From assembly GCA_003255065.1 (NCBI GenBank), contig QAOA01002180.1, forward strand, positions 1 to 64,000: DNA of 64,000 nt, in the 5' to 3' direction. The position numbers and the translations under genes are program-made. The DNA comes from Cercis canadensis. Lineage: Eukaryota > Streptophyta > Magnoliopsida > Fabales > Fabaceae. Under the pieces are notes generated by a model. It did no database searches. It was not told where the DNA came from and worked only from the letters and a program-made list of their open reading frames with translations. Below are positions 1 to 11,578 of the stretch, in pieces; within the stretch, counting starts at the first letter, position 1; each line of letters starts with the position of its first letter.

Positions 1-408
1 ATCAAAGTGCCAAAGAGCTTCGCACAAGTATCTGCTTTGCCAAAAAGCTTTGCACAAGTGTGTGCTCCCCTCCAAAAATGGCTTCTGGCTGCCTTATATA
101 GACATTAATTGTATTCTCTAAAGAAGTCTTCACTTTAGATTCATAGGCACGGCTACAAAACTGCAAAATGAGCCAAACTTTCAACTCTCCCTTCATTTGC
201 TCCTAACTAATGTGAACACTCAATTGATATCTCATGCTGATTAAAAGCAATGTTGACAAATGAACAATGTTGCACATGGTTCTTCTATTTACAATCCATG
301 TGCATGGCTCAAAGAAGAATTTATACGATGTCACAAATCTTTGACTTTTGTTAATAAAATTTAAGTGATAATTTTTTATTGACTTAATTGTAATTTTGAT
401 TTTTCTAA
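1..408 (-). repeat. Dispersed repeat, copy 1 (LTR-like promoter segment)
   Basis: About 405 bases match 13149-13556 almost base for base in the same orientation; the repeat continues off the left edge. On the minus strand it contains a TATATAAGG box and resembles the promoter part of an LTR, but no coding region or second LTR is attached, so that identity is inference. The last 30 bases or so match the left end of the foldback MITE that follows copy 2, so copy 1 also once held that MITE. Confidence 0.7.
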
Positions 409-659
409 GTAAACATTGGTCATCATATCCAGTGAGAAAATCCATGCCTTTTGCGTAAGATACTCTCACGCATAACAAATGTTTATTCGTGAGAAATTTC
501 TCATGGATCAATTTGTTCATGAAAAAAGTCTTTTGTCACGCCTGTATTTCTTGTGCCATGGGATCCGTGAGAAATGCTGTGAGAATATTGTTTCTCACGA
601 ACTTTTTCCCAATTTCTCACGGATTTGTTCTATGAGAAAACGATAATTTTCTTGTAGTG
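404..659 (-). mobile_element. CACTA (En/Spm-type) transposon end fragment
   Basis: Read on the minus strand, the segment starts at 659 with CACTACAAGAAAA, the hallmark terminus of plant CACTA elements. It then carries several subterminal copies of the motif GTGAGAAA / TTTCTCACGGA in both orientations, as expected for transposase-binding repeats. No matching opposite terminus is seen, so this is one truncated end, abutting the preceding repeat at about 404. Confidence 0.75.
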
Positions 660-3224
660 GAATATCATTGTTTATGTCGTTTTCATGGTGATGTGGACAA
701 GTTCCATTTATTGAAAATATGGTTTGGATTCATTGCAAAAGGTTAGGGGAGATGATTATTAACATAATTGTTAATACCTAGTAAACTCATTACCCCTTAT
801 TACAATAAAAGGACAAAAATGCCATTGCTACAGTAAAAAAGACCAAAATGTCACTGCTAAGCTATACATTCTACTTCACACACTCTCTGAACCTAACGCT
901 CTCTCTTTCTCTCTCGGTTCCTCTTACTTCCTTCTCTGATCTTGTTAACTTGAGCATCAAAAGTGGCACCAGAGCTCTGACTCCAACCTTTCCCTGACCG
1001 TCCCTCTCTCTTTTTGCAGATTGCCGACCTCTCCTAAATTTGGCAACAATAGTAATGAAACCACCAAAATGGATTAAAAGCTAACATTTTCTGATGATTT
1101 CCAAATGAAGACAAAAATATAACAAAACCCAAGTAAAACAGATTTAGAAAAATGGCTCCCATATTCAGTTTTGAGAGCCGCAGTTATAGATGGTGAAAAT
1201 CTTCTTTTATATGGCATGGAAACTAAAAATCTACTCATGTTTACTATAGATTCACACTTCTGAAACAAAACCCATATGTTAATTACTGAAAATAGTGCTC
1301 AAATTGTGAAATTTGAAACAAGTTTAAAGTGGGTTGCGAACCGAGTTAAGTAGCCCGTTTTGCAACAAACCGGGTGGAGAAGAAGCTGATTCCAACTCTA
1401 GATCAAAAGTCACTTTTGCTTAGAGAGAGCGACGGTGCATGGGCCCCACTCAGAGCTAATTTTGAGCTGACTCTTGCACCATTCTTCTTCACTCTCCTTA
1501 ATCTATCTATTGGTGCATAGGTTATAATTTTATCATTTTAATAATTAAGATACTAAGATGTGAAAGTCCCTAATTAATTATTGTTAGGATATTTTTAAGT
1601 TTTATTTTTCTTTTATGCAAACATTTTATGCATTGTTTTCCATGTTGAGAGCTCAAAACCACCTAGAAAACTAGTTGGCATTATTAATATTTTTAAAAAA
1701 TTATTTTTTTATAACATAAGATAGGAATTATAAAAAAAAAAATTAGTATTATATTAGAATTTTTAAAAAAATGTTTCGGCATATTCCAAGATTTTAAATC
1801 TAGAAAACATGATTGGGAGAAAGGAGAGAGAATGAAATAATTAAGTGTGTTCTCTCTCTTGTTTAGGAGTTTAAGGGTGAAAATGGAAAGAAATAAGAGG
1901 ATGCCTATGATCCGTGCATCTCTTTTTGGACTCCAAATTTGTTTTTTTCCCTATTTGAGAGGTTTAAAAAGAAAATGAGAGTAATTTATTGTTATACTAT
2001 TATTCATTTCTTCAAATTCCTTCTCAAATTTTATTCTCTATTTTGTCTCTATATTACGGGTCCACATAGACAGACACATTTTTTAATTACTCCTCTTTCT
2101 CTCACTAATCTCAATGTCATCATCTTTGACTTTTTTATCATCTTACTGATTTCTCTCTCTCCTTGGAGTTAAAAAATTTAGTTTATCTTTTTTTATTATA
2201 AAAAATGGAGAAAAAGAAAAGTATAATATTATTAAATTTTATATTAAATATATTTACTTTATTAACAAGAGATGAAGGTATAAAACTAAAAATTTTGATT
2301 CCTTTCCCTTTTCACCAAATTCCCTCTCCATTATATGCTTTGCCATGAAATTACAAGCTCCATTAAATGGCACAACTTTGCTTTGTCAATGACTGAGATC
2401 TGCATAATGCAGTTTTTGGCAGGCTGTTGTGCCTTGTGAAAAAGAATTCTCCACTTCATCAGAAAGATACATAATCAAATACTACACATTCAGAATCTAA
2501 CACAAAGCTTGTTGATGCCAAATTTAGTAAAACATATCAACGTATATGTGTTTCTGCAGTAAATACCATAAATGCAACAAATCTTCCTTCAGTAAAAGCA
2601 AGAATATTACAATAAAAAGTTCATCTTTATGAGGAATATAAAAGTTGTATCAAAGAAAATAAGGTCTTGCACACAAGAAAATAGAACTCCCATAATAACA
2701 AGATACAAACATCAGAAAAGCCAAATTTATAGGTAAAGTATCTCTATGACAAGTCTCATAGATATTGAAGTTCATATGCCTTAGCCAAAGAGTGATGACC
2801 CCTGAAAATTTACTTTATTTGAGTACTGAAGCACCACAGAAGAAACCAAGAAGTATGCTTTTGATCTCAACAACTCCATGGAGAATCAGTCTAAACTTCT
2901 ATCCACATGGACAGAAGAAAACCTGTGATATTCGGAGCATAACATTATTACACGAGAGGTTATATATAGCAGGAAGTGATTATAGCAAAGAACTATTTGC
3001 ATTAGCAAACTATGGTTACTGTGTGTTGGAAGTAGGAGAAAGAAACACATATATAAACTGTACTTCAGTATAAATATAAAAGGAAAGGTATATTTAAATA
3101 AAGATTAAGATATTCTTTAACAAGTAAGTTTGATTCTCAATTTTGCTAATAGCAGCATACTGCAGTTGTTCAGAGGAAAAAGGTACCTGCAAATTCCATA
3201 GTTGGCTGACACCAAAACCTTCAT
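660..3224. other. Intergenic, AT-rich; no gene seen
   Basis: About 2.5 kb with pyrimidine-rich low-complexity runs (near 895-920 and 2090-2165) and AT-rich tracts (1500-2300). The last few hundred bases before 3225 are probably the 3' untranslated region of the minus-strand CC-NB-LRR gene. Open frames here (for example 2765-3073) lack recognisable domains. Confidence 0.5.
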
Positions 3225-6056
3225 TTAACCATCACTTAAATCTTGAACGGTGTAGGTGTTATATTGATCATATCCTGGCCCATACCTACGACCAATTATT
3301 ACAGAGGGCACATGTCTGATGATCCAATACTTTTGACCTTCATTTTGATCAATGCTTTGATTTAATTCATTTGGCATATCAATGAATTCAAGGGTTTTAA
3401 GGCTACGCAAATATTGGATGCCTGAGGGTACCTCCTTCATTTGGGGGATTTCCCCAATTCCAAATTCTTCAAGAACAGGTAAAGCTCCTTCATCTATAAG
3501 GATGGAATTCAATCTATTCATCTCTCTGATTTCGAGTTCTTTCAGTCTCTGGAACCCCCCTTTTTGAAAATGCAGAATTTCCCCGTCATATGTATTAAAG
3601 CACAACAGGAGTTGCAAGAGATTTGGCAGATTTTTGAGTGATTTCAGGGGATCATCTGTTAACTTGGAATAACCCAACCCTAACCGAACAAGATACTGTA
3701 GTTTTGGAACCCAGTCTGGCAACTTCTCTAATCGCCCTTTCAAATGAAGTCGCTGAAGTGGAGGCGGAGATGAAATAGAATACAAATCAATGATTTCATC
3801 TTCATCTATTGCTGTAATATCCAGAGACTCAAGGTGGTTCATCTTGTCAATTGAGGCACATAGAGCATGTCCATATTCTCTCCTTACATGTTTTAAGCCT
3901 AACTTCCTTAGTTGTCTCAACTTTCTCAACTCTTTGATCAAGTCTACTCCACCATCATGTATTTCCACATGATAAAGCTTTTGTAAAGATGTCAGGCTTC
4001 CAATACCGTCTTTCATTTGTGCTCCTTTTTCTCTAGTCAAATGAAAGTCTAGCTTGTAGTTTCGATGGTAAACTAAAAGATGTCGTAGCTTTATAAGCTT
4101 TTTTATCTCACTTGGTATCTCATGCACGAGTGTCTGTTTTAGATCCAAGGTCTCTAGATTCTGTAGTCCACCAATGGATTTAGGAAGAACCTGTACCTTT
4201 GTATTCCTCAAGCTTAAATATCTCAAGTGAAATAAATTCCCCAGATTATCAGGAACACTAGCCAAAGCACCATCTTCAAAATCCAAAACCTTCAAAAGCC
4301 TAAATTTTGTTGGAACTGTATTCACAAAAGTTTCTGGCAATTCGTCTTCTTCAAAAATATACAAAGACCGAATACCTAAGCTTCCAATACTACCAAGCAC
4401 ATCATACGAATTGGTTACAATTGCCAAGCGTCGAGTCATCCCATCTGAGATTGGTTGATCATCTTTATTCACAACCCTGCAGAAACTTAAATCGTCCATT
4501 TTTCTCATGATCATCTCATGCAACAGATCATGAACTCGACTACTTCTAGCTTTCCCATCGAAGTTAACCTCTGATACTTGAACCAAGCTTCTATGGATTA
4601 ACTCCCTTAAGTATGATTCTGCAACTTCCTCCAAAGTTTTTCCCCTTTCATTTTTAACAAACCCTTCTGATATCCATTGCCTAATTAGTCTCATGCATCT
4701 AATAGGGTAGTCCTCTGGATATATACCAAAATACAAGAAGCATGGCTTTAGATAGTAAGGCAGATCCTCATAACTAAGGGCTAAAATTTTTGTTAAACTG
4801 TTTAAATGGGGATTACTCTCAAGCTCTAAGCTAAGATTTTGATGCAAATGTTGCCATTCAAACAACGTTTTCGGTTTAGTTGAGAAAAGACCACCAATGG
4901 CCACAATTGCTAGGGGTAAACCCCCGCATTTTTGAACTATTTCAGTTGATATATTTTCAAGCTCTGCTGGACAAACCCCATCGTAGTCAAACCGAAATGC
5001 TTTCTTGCAAAAGAGTTCCCATGCTTTTTCAGGAGACAAAGTTAGCAACTTGTGCACATGCACAAGGGATGATTTCTTACAAAATTCTGCAACATCGAAG
5101 TTCCTGGTTGTGATGATTATCCTACTGCTTTTGTTATTATCAGGCAGAGCCAGTTGGATCTCATCCCAAAACTTTACTTGCCACACATCATCAAAGACGA
5201 TTACATACTTTTTCTGCTGCAGGTATTGTCTTACTTGGGTAATTAGTGACTTCAAATCCATGGTGTAAATACCTTGAGGAAGTGCCTCCTTTCTAGCTTT
5301 ACAAACCCGCTCCATCATGTCCCTCAACAACCCTTCCACAGTATATGACTGAGACACTGAGATCCAAGCACGACAATCAAAGTTATCTCTGACTTCTTGG
5401 TTGTCAAAAGTTGTCTTGGCAAGAGTGGTCTTTCCTAGTCCCCCCATCCCTACTACCGAGATTACAGTACGCCCCGCTGCTCCTTTTACCAACCAAGTAA
5501 CCAATTCTTCTTTTGGCTTGTCAAAGCCCACAACTTCAGCTTCCTCAATGAAAAGGGAAGCCATTCGAGGGTCATGCTGCCATGTAACATTGTGGTTTCC
5601 TCTGTAGCTGCTTGATCCTTGTTCAGAGGAGAAGTGATATCTATCACTCCTTTCCTTGATTTCACGAACAGATTCTTTAATGTCCTGAATCTCAGATGCT
5701 ATCCGATGACGAGGCTTCAAACATTTGGTTACGCAAGCAATCTTGTAGAATAGAGCTAAGCATCCAATATGCTGGGGTTTGTCTGCTACATAGATCATGT
5801 ATTCATCAATGACGTCTTCCATGCGAAAAGCTGCTTCTCTCAGCTGCTTCACCCAAATTTTAACTCCATTAGTACTAGAACCTCCTTCCGCTTCAGCCGC
5901 AGCCCTTCTATCTGCATCCCTAAGGAAGGCTTGAATGCTCTGTAGCTCCTTTTCAATGTCTGTAAATCCCTTATGGACGCCTCTAAGCAAATTCACTTCT
6001 TCTCTTAATAGTGGAACCAGTTGCTGCAAAACAAATGATACTGCAATTTCTGCCAT
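3225..6056 (-). CDS. CC-NB-LRR disease resistance protein, RPM1-type
   Basis: Intracellular immune receptor of 943 residues in a single exon, close to the length of Arabidopsis RPM1. The N-terminal Rx-type coiled coil contains an EDVID motif (residues 80-84). The NB-ARC ATPase switch shows the P-loop GMGGLGKTT (203-211), kinase-2 VIVFDDVW (285-292), the RNBS-B run IIITTR, GLPLA (379-383), RNBS-D CFLYFGIYPED and VHD (508-510) in place of the usual MHD. About a dozen leucine-rich repeats follow from about residue 560 to 900. The family nucleates oligomeric calcium-permeable resistosomes on pathogen effector sensing. The V-for-M change is common in RPM1 relatives, so it is not in itself a sign of loss. 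The start at 6056 gives MAEIAVSFVL, the typical start of this family. No frame break is visible; the gene looks functional. RPM1-like is a family call, not proof of orthology. Confidence 0.93.
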   Translation of the reverse strand: MAEIAVSFVLQQLVPLLREEVNLLRGVHKGFTDIEKELQSIQAFLRDADRRAAAEAEGGSSTNGVKIWVKQLREAAFRMEDVIDEYMIYVADKPQHIGCLALFYKIACVTKCLKPRHRIASEIQDIKESVREIKERSDRYHFSSEQGSSSYRGNHNVTWQHDPRMASLFIEEAEVVGFDKPKEELVTWLVKGAAGRTVISVVGMGGLGKTTLAKTTFDNQEVRDNFDCRAWISVSQSYTVEGLLRDMMERVCKARKEALPQGIYTMDLKSLITQVRQYLQQKKYVIVFDDVWQVKFWDEIQLALPDNNKSSRIIITTRNFDVAEFCKKSSLVHVHKLLTLSPEKAWELFCKKAFRFDYDGVCPAELENISTEIVQKCGGLPLAIVAIGGLFSTKPKTLFEWQHLHQNLSLELESNPHLNSLTKILALSYEDLPYYLKPCFLYFGIYPEDYPIRCMRLIRQWISEGFVKNERGKTLEEVAESYLRELIHRSLVQVSEVNFDGKARSSRVHDLLHEMIMRKMDDLSFCRVVNKDDQPISDGMTRRLAIVTNSYDVLGSIGSLGIRSLYIFEEDELPETFVNTVPTKFRLLKVLDFEDGALASVPDNLGNLFHLRYLSLRNTKVQVLPKSIGGLQNLETLDLKQTLVHEIPSEIKKLIKLRHLLVYHRNYKLDFHLTREKGAQMKDGIGSLTSLQKLYHVEIHDGGVDLIKELRKLRQLRKLGLKHVRREYGHALCASIDKMNHLESLDITAIDEDEIIDLYSISSPPPLQRLHLKGRLEKLPDWVPKLQYLVRLGLGYSKLTDDPLKSLKNLPNLLQLLLCFNTYDGEILHFQKGGFQRLKELEIREMNRLNSILIDEGALPVLEEFGIGEIPQMKEVPSGIQYLRSLKTLEFIDMPNELNQSIDQNEGQKYWIIRHVPSVIIGRRYGPGYDQYNTYTVQDLSDG

Positions 6057-6950
6057 TTCTCTCCAGCTTCTACTCTAGCTACATATGGCAAGCTTCATAT
6101 TCACCCTCTTCGTTTTGGTTTCTGACAGAGCACAACATTCAATTAAGCCAACTTGATCATAGAATATTTGTAATTTTATTTACTAACTATATATGTGAGT
6201 GATTATAAAATGGTATAACAGATAAAATGAAACCGGTCACGGTCATACAAACAGACATGTCTGAAGCTCCTAGTTTAAAATGGTCATTGTTACAACTAGA
6301 GCAATTATATGAATACATTTAGAAACTAGACTACTGAAATTTTTATAATGTTTAAATTAGTTCTTTTGTGTTCTAGGAGTTAATGTGGTTGTATTTATCT
6401 CTCCTTAATATTGATGACTTTTTTAGAAATGATACTTTTGAGAGATGTGGGAAGTGTATAAGAAATCATAACTTCTTTTTATCTGCAGATAGATTTTCAA
6501 ATCAGTTATTAATTATGCATTACAAAAAATTTATATATATTTCAAATGAACGATGTGAAGATTGAGCCTTAGAAGCTTTCTATCTCATTTCTTCTAAAAT
6601 ATCTAAGAAAAATTATATGCATATATAAGAAAAATATTTAAAGAGAAATAAATAATATATTATCATACTAGTACTTTTTTTAAAACATTTTCTTATCATT
6701 TAGTCTCCACTATATATTAACTTTATAAATTTGACTAAACTCAATTTTTTTAGTAACTTATACTTTTGCTTGTGAAATAAGTATGAGATTCATGTATTAA
6801 GGCAATTTAATATTTTTAATTAGAATAACTTTGTTATATATATATATATATATATATATGGTCATTAAAAATCATTTCATGTTGTGGGGCAAGTGTCCCA
6901 CATCCTTACACATAAATCAGCCACATGAAAGGGTATAATTAATAATTGTA
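6057..6950. promoter_or_regulatory. Upstream region of the CC-NB-LRR gene
   Basis: AT-rich region before the minus-strand start at 6056. A TATATAG motif on the minus strand near 6185-6195 lies about 130 bases upstream of the ATG and could be the TATA box (inference). A (TA)n run occupies 6835-6859. Open frames such as 6383-6565 show no domain. Confidence 0.35.
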
Positions 6951-6952
6951 CT

Positions 6953-7835
6953 ATGGCTAGAAGAAAACGTAACTCAATTCCATTTACTGAGGATGATGCA
7001 GGCACTAGATATGAAGGGTGGGAAGCTGTTGCTGCAGATGCTATTAATTATTTTAAAGCTCTGTTTTCATCCTCTAATCCTTCGCTGATTCCTTCGATTT
7101 TAAACAGAATGCTTCGAAAAGTTTCAGCTCATAAAAATAACTGGTTAACTAGTCCAGTTCTTGCGGAAGAAGTTAAAAGAACTGCTTTCTCTATAGGCCC
7201 TACAAGTGCACCTAGAGATTCCTAAGGTTGAGAACGCTAAAATCATGGGACATATTTGGCTAAGAAGCCTACGCAGTGTTCTCTACAAAATCATCTCTAA
7301 AGTTATGGTGGGTTTGGCTTCAAAACTTCATGAACAAGCTAACTAGTTCTTATCACAGTGCTTTCATTAGTGGAAGATTAATCTCTGATAACATTCTTAT
7401 TATGCATGAGCTAATGCATTTCTTGAAAAAGCTTGATATGAGTAAAGCTTACGATAGAGTTGAGTGCGCTTTTCTAGAAGCTGTCATGAAGAAGCTAGGA
7501 TTCTGTATCAAGTGTGGGTGGAGATTCATATGGAAGCTTCGAGTTGCTCCAAAGCTGCATCTTTTCCTGAAAGTTTACATGTTATAGAGATTATGGATGG
7601 AGAGAAATGACTTAATTTTCAAGAATAAATCTTGGAGCCCAGCAGAGAGTTTCCAAAGCTACACAAGAATGGGAAGAAAAATTTTGGTCTGCTATGGTTA
7701 TGCTTTCTGTTACCACTCGTTTGTTCAGAGGGTGTAGTTGGGTTTGTAAACCCTATGTTAGGATTCTATGTTGTGATCCTTTTCTTGTTTATCTTTAATG
7801 ATAAATGCCTTTCTCTTGGTAAAAAATAAACAAAT
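6953..7835 (+). mobile_element. L1-type LINE remnant (reverse transcriptase fragments)
   Basis: Plus-strand pieces of a plant L1-clade non-LTR element. 6953-7222 encodes the stretch before the polymerase (RYEGWEAVAADAINYF...LF.SS). 7276-7530 encodes RT motifs [19 protein letters not shown] and [10 protein letters not shown], including the first catalytic aspartate. 7530-7590 encodes the zf-RVT-like tail ([15 protein letters not shown]). The part between AYDRVE and the zf-RVT region, including the YxDD box, is missing by internal deletion, and frameshifts separate the pieces. It ends in an A-rich tail near 7820-7835. Dead. Confidence 0.85.
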
Positions 7836-10229
7836 AAATGCATATCATTATTTAAAACGGCATAATTTATGTTTAATTAAATTTGTATTCACGTTTATTT
7901 GTATAGTTAAGATATTGTCAAATGGACAGTGTACGAGCCAATCAAAAAAATAGTTACATCTGGGAAAGTATACTCTTTGACCTAATTATTATAGATGTAG
8001 ACATGTTAAATCATATGCTAGGACTTAAATTTGAATCTGAGACCCTCAATTACTAAAACAAAACCCAAATTTTAAAAAAAATAACATTAAAATTATACCT
8101 GAAGTATATAAAGGGATTAGAGCAGTAGTAGATGCTGTCATGGAAGAGCTTTCCAATATTATCACTTGAAAACTTAGTGATTTCTTGAGCCAAATTAAAA
8201 GTATCCAGCAAGGGGGGTAGAAATTATGTGAGGAGTGATGAAAACTTGTAGCAGCTGCTAGAAAATTCTGAAGATTTGTAGTAAAATGACCTCTTTGCAA
8301 GGCACATTTTACCATGAAAGGTCCCCCCACTATCTCTGATCAAATTTAACAATGGGGATCAATCACAAATTCAAGGATAGAAGAAAGAAAATGGTTGATG
8401 AAAGACAAGAACACCAATCAGAAATTGTGAGTTAGGGTGAGGAGATACCCAACCCAAACTCTTCAAATAAATTGTGATAGTGAGAGAGGAGATCTGGCTA
8501 GCACAAAAACATGATAAATCATAAAAGCAAAAAATTATTCCTTACTTCTTGGTATACATTCCTTACTTCACTTCTCTATTGAAGTATCAATTGTGAATGC
8601 AAGTAAGAATAATTCCTTTTTTCAAAGGTTGAGATGTTACCCATCTTTTTGTAGTTTTGTCCTTATGCTGCTACTAAAATAACAAAAATAAAAAAAGATT
8701 TACCTGTGGAATGCTATATTAATCGAAATTAGAGACTTAGTTTTCTATCAGTCACTAAAAATAAAAAATAAAGTATTTAAAAAATTAAAGCAGAGGTTGA
8801 AATGGCTTCTTAAGCTTGCATTGTAATTTGTAAAAACAAAAAATTGAAAATATTATAATATCGTTTTATATGCTAATTACACTATATAAAAGACATTCAA
8901 AGACAAAACCTTCTCTATTTGGAAAGAAATGGAGTTAAAAACCGTGTATAGATAGAGAGATAACTGGTCTGAAGAAAACTGAAAAATTAAAGCATTAAAA
9001 AAATAGAAATTATATAACTTAATAAAGAAAGCTAGATGGTGCTTTTAGCTTCTTGTACGAAACATTTGATTCTTCTCTAAGCAATCTCTCTCAATTATAA
9101 AATATCTAGTTTACTTTTAGAATGTTTAAAACATGTCCCTTTTCTTAAAAAAAAAAAAAAAATACTTTTTTTGTTTTTCCTTTCGTCTTTGTGCCTGAAA
9201 AATTTCCTAGTTGTTCACTTCAAAAAATCAGGTCTTGTAAAAAAAAAAATCATGTTATTGTGTTTCGTTATATTAAATAAAGTCGTGAGAAATGTACGGT
9301 AAAAATCACAAATAGTTTTTTTTTTTTGTATTTTTGTATTTTTGGTTGGAACTTTAAATTCAAACACGAAACCCATAAGTTCTAAGGATGACTTCAGTAT
9401 TATTCGACTATAAGTCATTTGATAAACCATAAATAATTTAAAAAAAAAAAAGCAATGTAATAAAGAAATTATTCCATTAATCCTTTTTGCACAAAGTTAT
9501 TCATTAGTACTTACATTGAGTTTTCTATCAGAAAAATGTTTGATAGAATTTAACCGTCAAAATTGATGTAAGAAATAATGTGCACTTATGATTACTATTA
9601 AGATAAATATGTAATTTTTATCACTTTATTTTGTCCGACAACCATATTTANATTTTGTCCGCCAACCATATTTAAATTCTAAGAAAATTCTATTACACTT
9701 TTTTCTAGTAAAAATCATCACTTTACTCTTGATGTATAAATTATAATATAAGATGGAAGCGGCTATTTTTATACTCGATTCTGTTAATAATACACTCTAT
9801 TTAATATGTAAATATAATATAGATTAATTTATCCTCATTTAATATATAAAGTTTTTAGTCAAATTAAAAAAAATTTATATTAATTAAGAATAATTTAATC
9901 TATATCATATTAAGACATTAAAAAAAATGTGATATTAATAAAATATGATGTAAAAAATAGTTACTATTCCTTACCGTATGTGAAAAAGGAAAACTAGAAT
10001 CTAAAAGAAGTTATTCCTTACATTGTGTTCTTAATGATGTTGACAGATCCCACAACTAGTGGCACGTAAGTGCGGAGAAACTTTTCTTCTTAAAAGACGA
10101 GCTAGTACATAATAGATTGATTTATTTCTCTCAATAATTAAATAATACATGACTATTGAGAAGAAAAAAAAAAGTAGTTGTAGACGATTTTTGAACGCTA
10201 TTTACATATTAGTCAAATTTATTTATGTT
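7836..10229. other. Intergenic, AT-rich; no gene seen
   Basis: Low-complexity AT-rich DNA with A and T homopolymers. The open frame 8046-8330 (minus) has no recognisable domain. At 9628-9674 a 23-base sequence is repeated on both sides of a single N at 9651 (see findings). Confidence 0.5.
9628..9674. repeat. 23-base direct duplication flanking one N
   Basis: The 23 bases at 9628-9650 recur at 9652-9674 with one mismatch, separated only by the N at 9651. This is the pattern left when two contig ends that overlap are joined without merging. Confidence 0.8.
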
Positions 10230-10417
10230 GTGTTTGGATAGAGTATTTGATAAATTTTTGTAAATTTTAAATACATATAATTGAAATATAATATTTTAAA
10301 TATATAAATTTATAAAATATATTATTTGGATAAAAAAAAGTATTTTAACATTTAAAACATTATGTTAGAGTTAGTTTATTTTTTTTTTCTTTTTATTCTC
10401 TCTTGACGTGGATTGAT

Positions 10418-10592
10418 AGAGTAATCGGATTCATCTTTAACCCCTCAATTTTCATGTTATTCAAGACATCCAAGGCCTCTGCTGCATTTCCATTCTAACA
10501 AAACCCAGAAATCATAGCGTTCCAAGAACCCACATCTCACACTGGCATTTTTACAAACAATTTGTGAGCAACATCTACAGCACCACAAGTAA
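10418..10592 (-). pseudogene. Pentatricopeptide repeat (PPR) gene fragment
   Basis: Minus-strand translation gives CGAVDVAHKLFVKMPV, then DVGSWNAMISGFC and NGNAAEALDVLNNMKIEG. These are the consecutive helices of a PLS-class PPR motif (organellar RNA-binding proteins). It is joined in frame to the unrecognised protein at about 10590 with no start of its own. Two in-frame stops replace the residues expected after MPV (Arg) and after GFC (Gln); both are explained by single C-to-T changes (CGA to TGA, CAG to TAG). The fragment covers barely one and a half repeats, so it cannot act alone. Confidence 0.8.
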
Positions 10593-11151
10593 TTGAAAAC
10601 TCGCACCCATAAGCGGTGCCGAAACACGAAAACAACCCACTGCGGCGGCTAGGCCGTCTCGGAGTTTGACCAACTTGCTTTGGTGTTGATTTCAGTTTTT
10701 TATAGTCAAGGTGATCATATACCGGCGGAAGCTCTGTCCGCCATCTCTCTATCTTTGTCTTTAGCCCTTCTGTGCTGTTCTTTTCTGACCATTCATCAAT
10801 TACTGACCCTCCCGCAGTATCCAGTGGCGACACCAGATATATGCCCTTGGCTATAGCCGCTGCCACCACGGACGGCGACGGCCCTATGTCGGAGCAGAGC
10901 GACCCGTTGGCATTTACAATCCCTTTGTGCGGCACCCCAACTTGGGAAGCGCCATTCAGCACATAACCATTACACATTGAGCCGGCACTTGGTTTTACAG
11001 GATAGAACTCATTCAAGGTGGAGTCGTTTTTCTCACTTTGGGAGCGTTGGAGGGTCATGAGCTTGGAATTGATTGATGGGTTTTCATGATTAATTTCACT
11101 TTCCTTTTCCTTGGTTTGTGTTGGATGATTTTTCTGCTTATTGACAGCCAT
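10590..11151 (-). CDS. Captured host gene fragment, unrecognised protein
   Basis: An open frame of about 190 residues before it runs into the pentatricopeptide piece. It starts MAVNKQKNHPTQ and has a low-complexity charged first 50 residues. A conserved-looking segment follows with PSPSVVAAAIAKGIYLVSP (about residues 90-110), then a basic, Trp-containing stretch (KIERWRTELPPVYDHLDYKK). The Cys-containing end GLFSCFGTAYGCEFSITCG lies at about 172-190. I do not recognise the family. The composition is far more GC-rich than the surroundings, and the upstream segment to 11330 looks like a captured 5' untranslated region. It may be expressed as a chimeric transcript, but position inside a transposon-like element argues for a captured fragment. 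It could instead be an intact small host gene that a PPR fragment happens to abut. Confidence 0.5.
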
Positions 11152-11455
11152 GAGATCCCAATAGCTATGCTTGATGGATAATGAAATCTACCACTCCCAC
11201 CTATGCCTCTGTCCTCTGATCATACACTTGGAACACCGAAATCAGCAGCTTTGTTCTTATTATCGGAGTTTGGGAAGCTCGAGGGAGAGGGAGGGTATCG
11301 GGGGCGCGGGGAAGAAGAAATGAATTTCAAATAGACACTATTTTAACTGAATTTGAAATACTCTGAGTATTTGAAAGTCACTCTATAAATACATTAGAAA
11401 TTTAAAAATACACTAAAAATTATACAAATAAAGTAATTTAAAATAAGTATTTCAA

Positions 11456-11578
11456 ATACACTCTACAAATACTTCATCCAAACGCACCCTTAATGTAATT
11501 GTCACAATCTAAATTTNATACACTCTACAAATATTTCATCCAAACACACCCTTAATGTAATTGTCACAATCTAAATTT
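11456..11578. repeat. 61-base direct duplication flanking one N
   Basis: Bases 11456-11516 recur at 11518-11578 with about two mismatches, separated by the single N at 11517. Probably an unmerged contig overlap and not biology. Confidence 0.85.

Larger units (their letters stand above)
10230..11490 (-). mobile_element. Gene-capturing (Pack-type) DNA transposon, putative
   Basis: A 1.26 kb segment bounded by imperfect inverted ends: GTGTTTGGATAGAGTATTTG at 10230 and, on the minus strand at the right, GCGTTTGGATGAAGTATTTG (17 of 20 match). The ends are very AT-rich while the interior (10560-11330) is much more GC-rich and encodes pieces of two unrelated host genes on the minus strand. Flanks TTTATGTT and TTAATGTA could be a decayed 8-base target duplication, which would suit a hAT element, but this is weak. 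Similar ends (GTGCGTTTGGATAGAG) bound a MITE near 60709. Right-end placement is uncertain because of the duplication around the N at 11517. Confidence 0.6.

Noticed and set aside
2765-3073. Plus-strand open frame of 102 codons
   Set aside because: No domain or codon bias, and it lies in the likely 3' untranslated region of the minus-strand resistance gene.
8046-8330. Minus-strand open frame of 94 codons
   Set aside because: No recognisable family; AT-rich surroundings; no start context or neighbours that support a gene.
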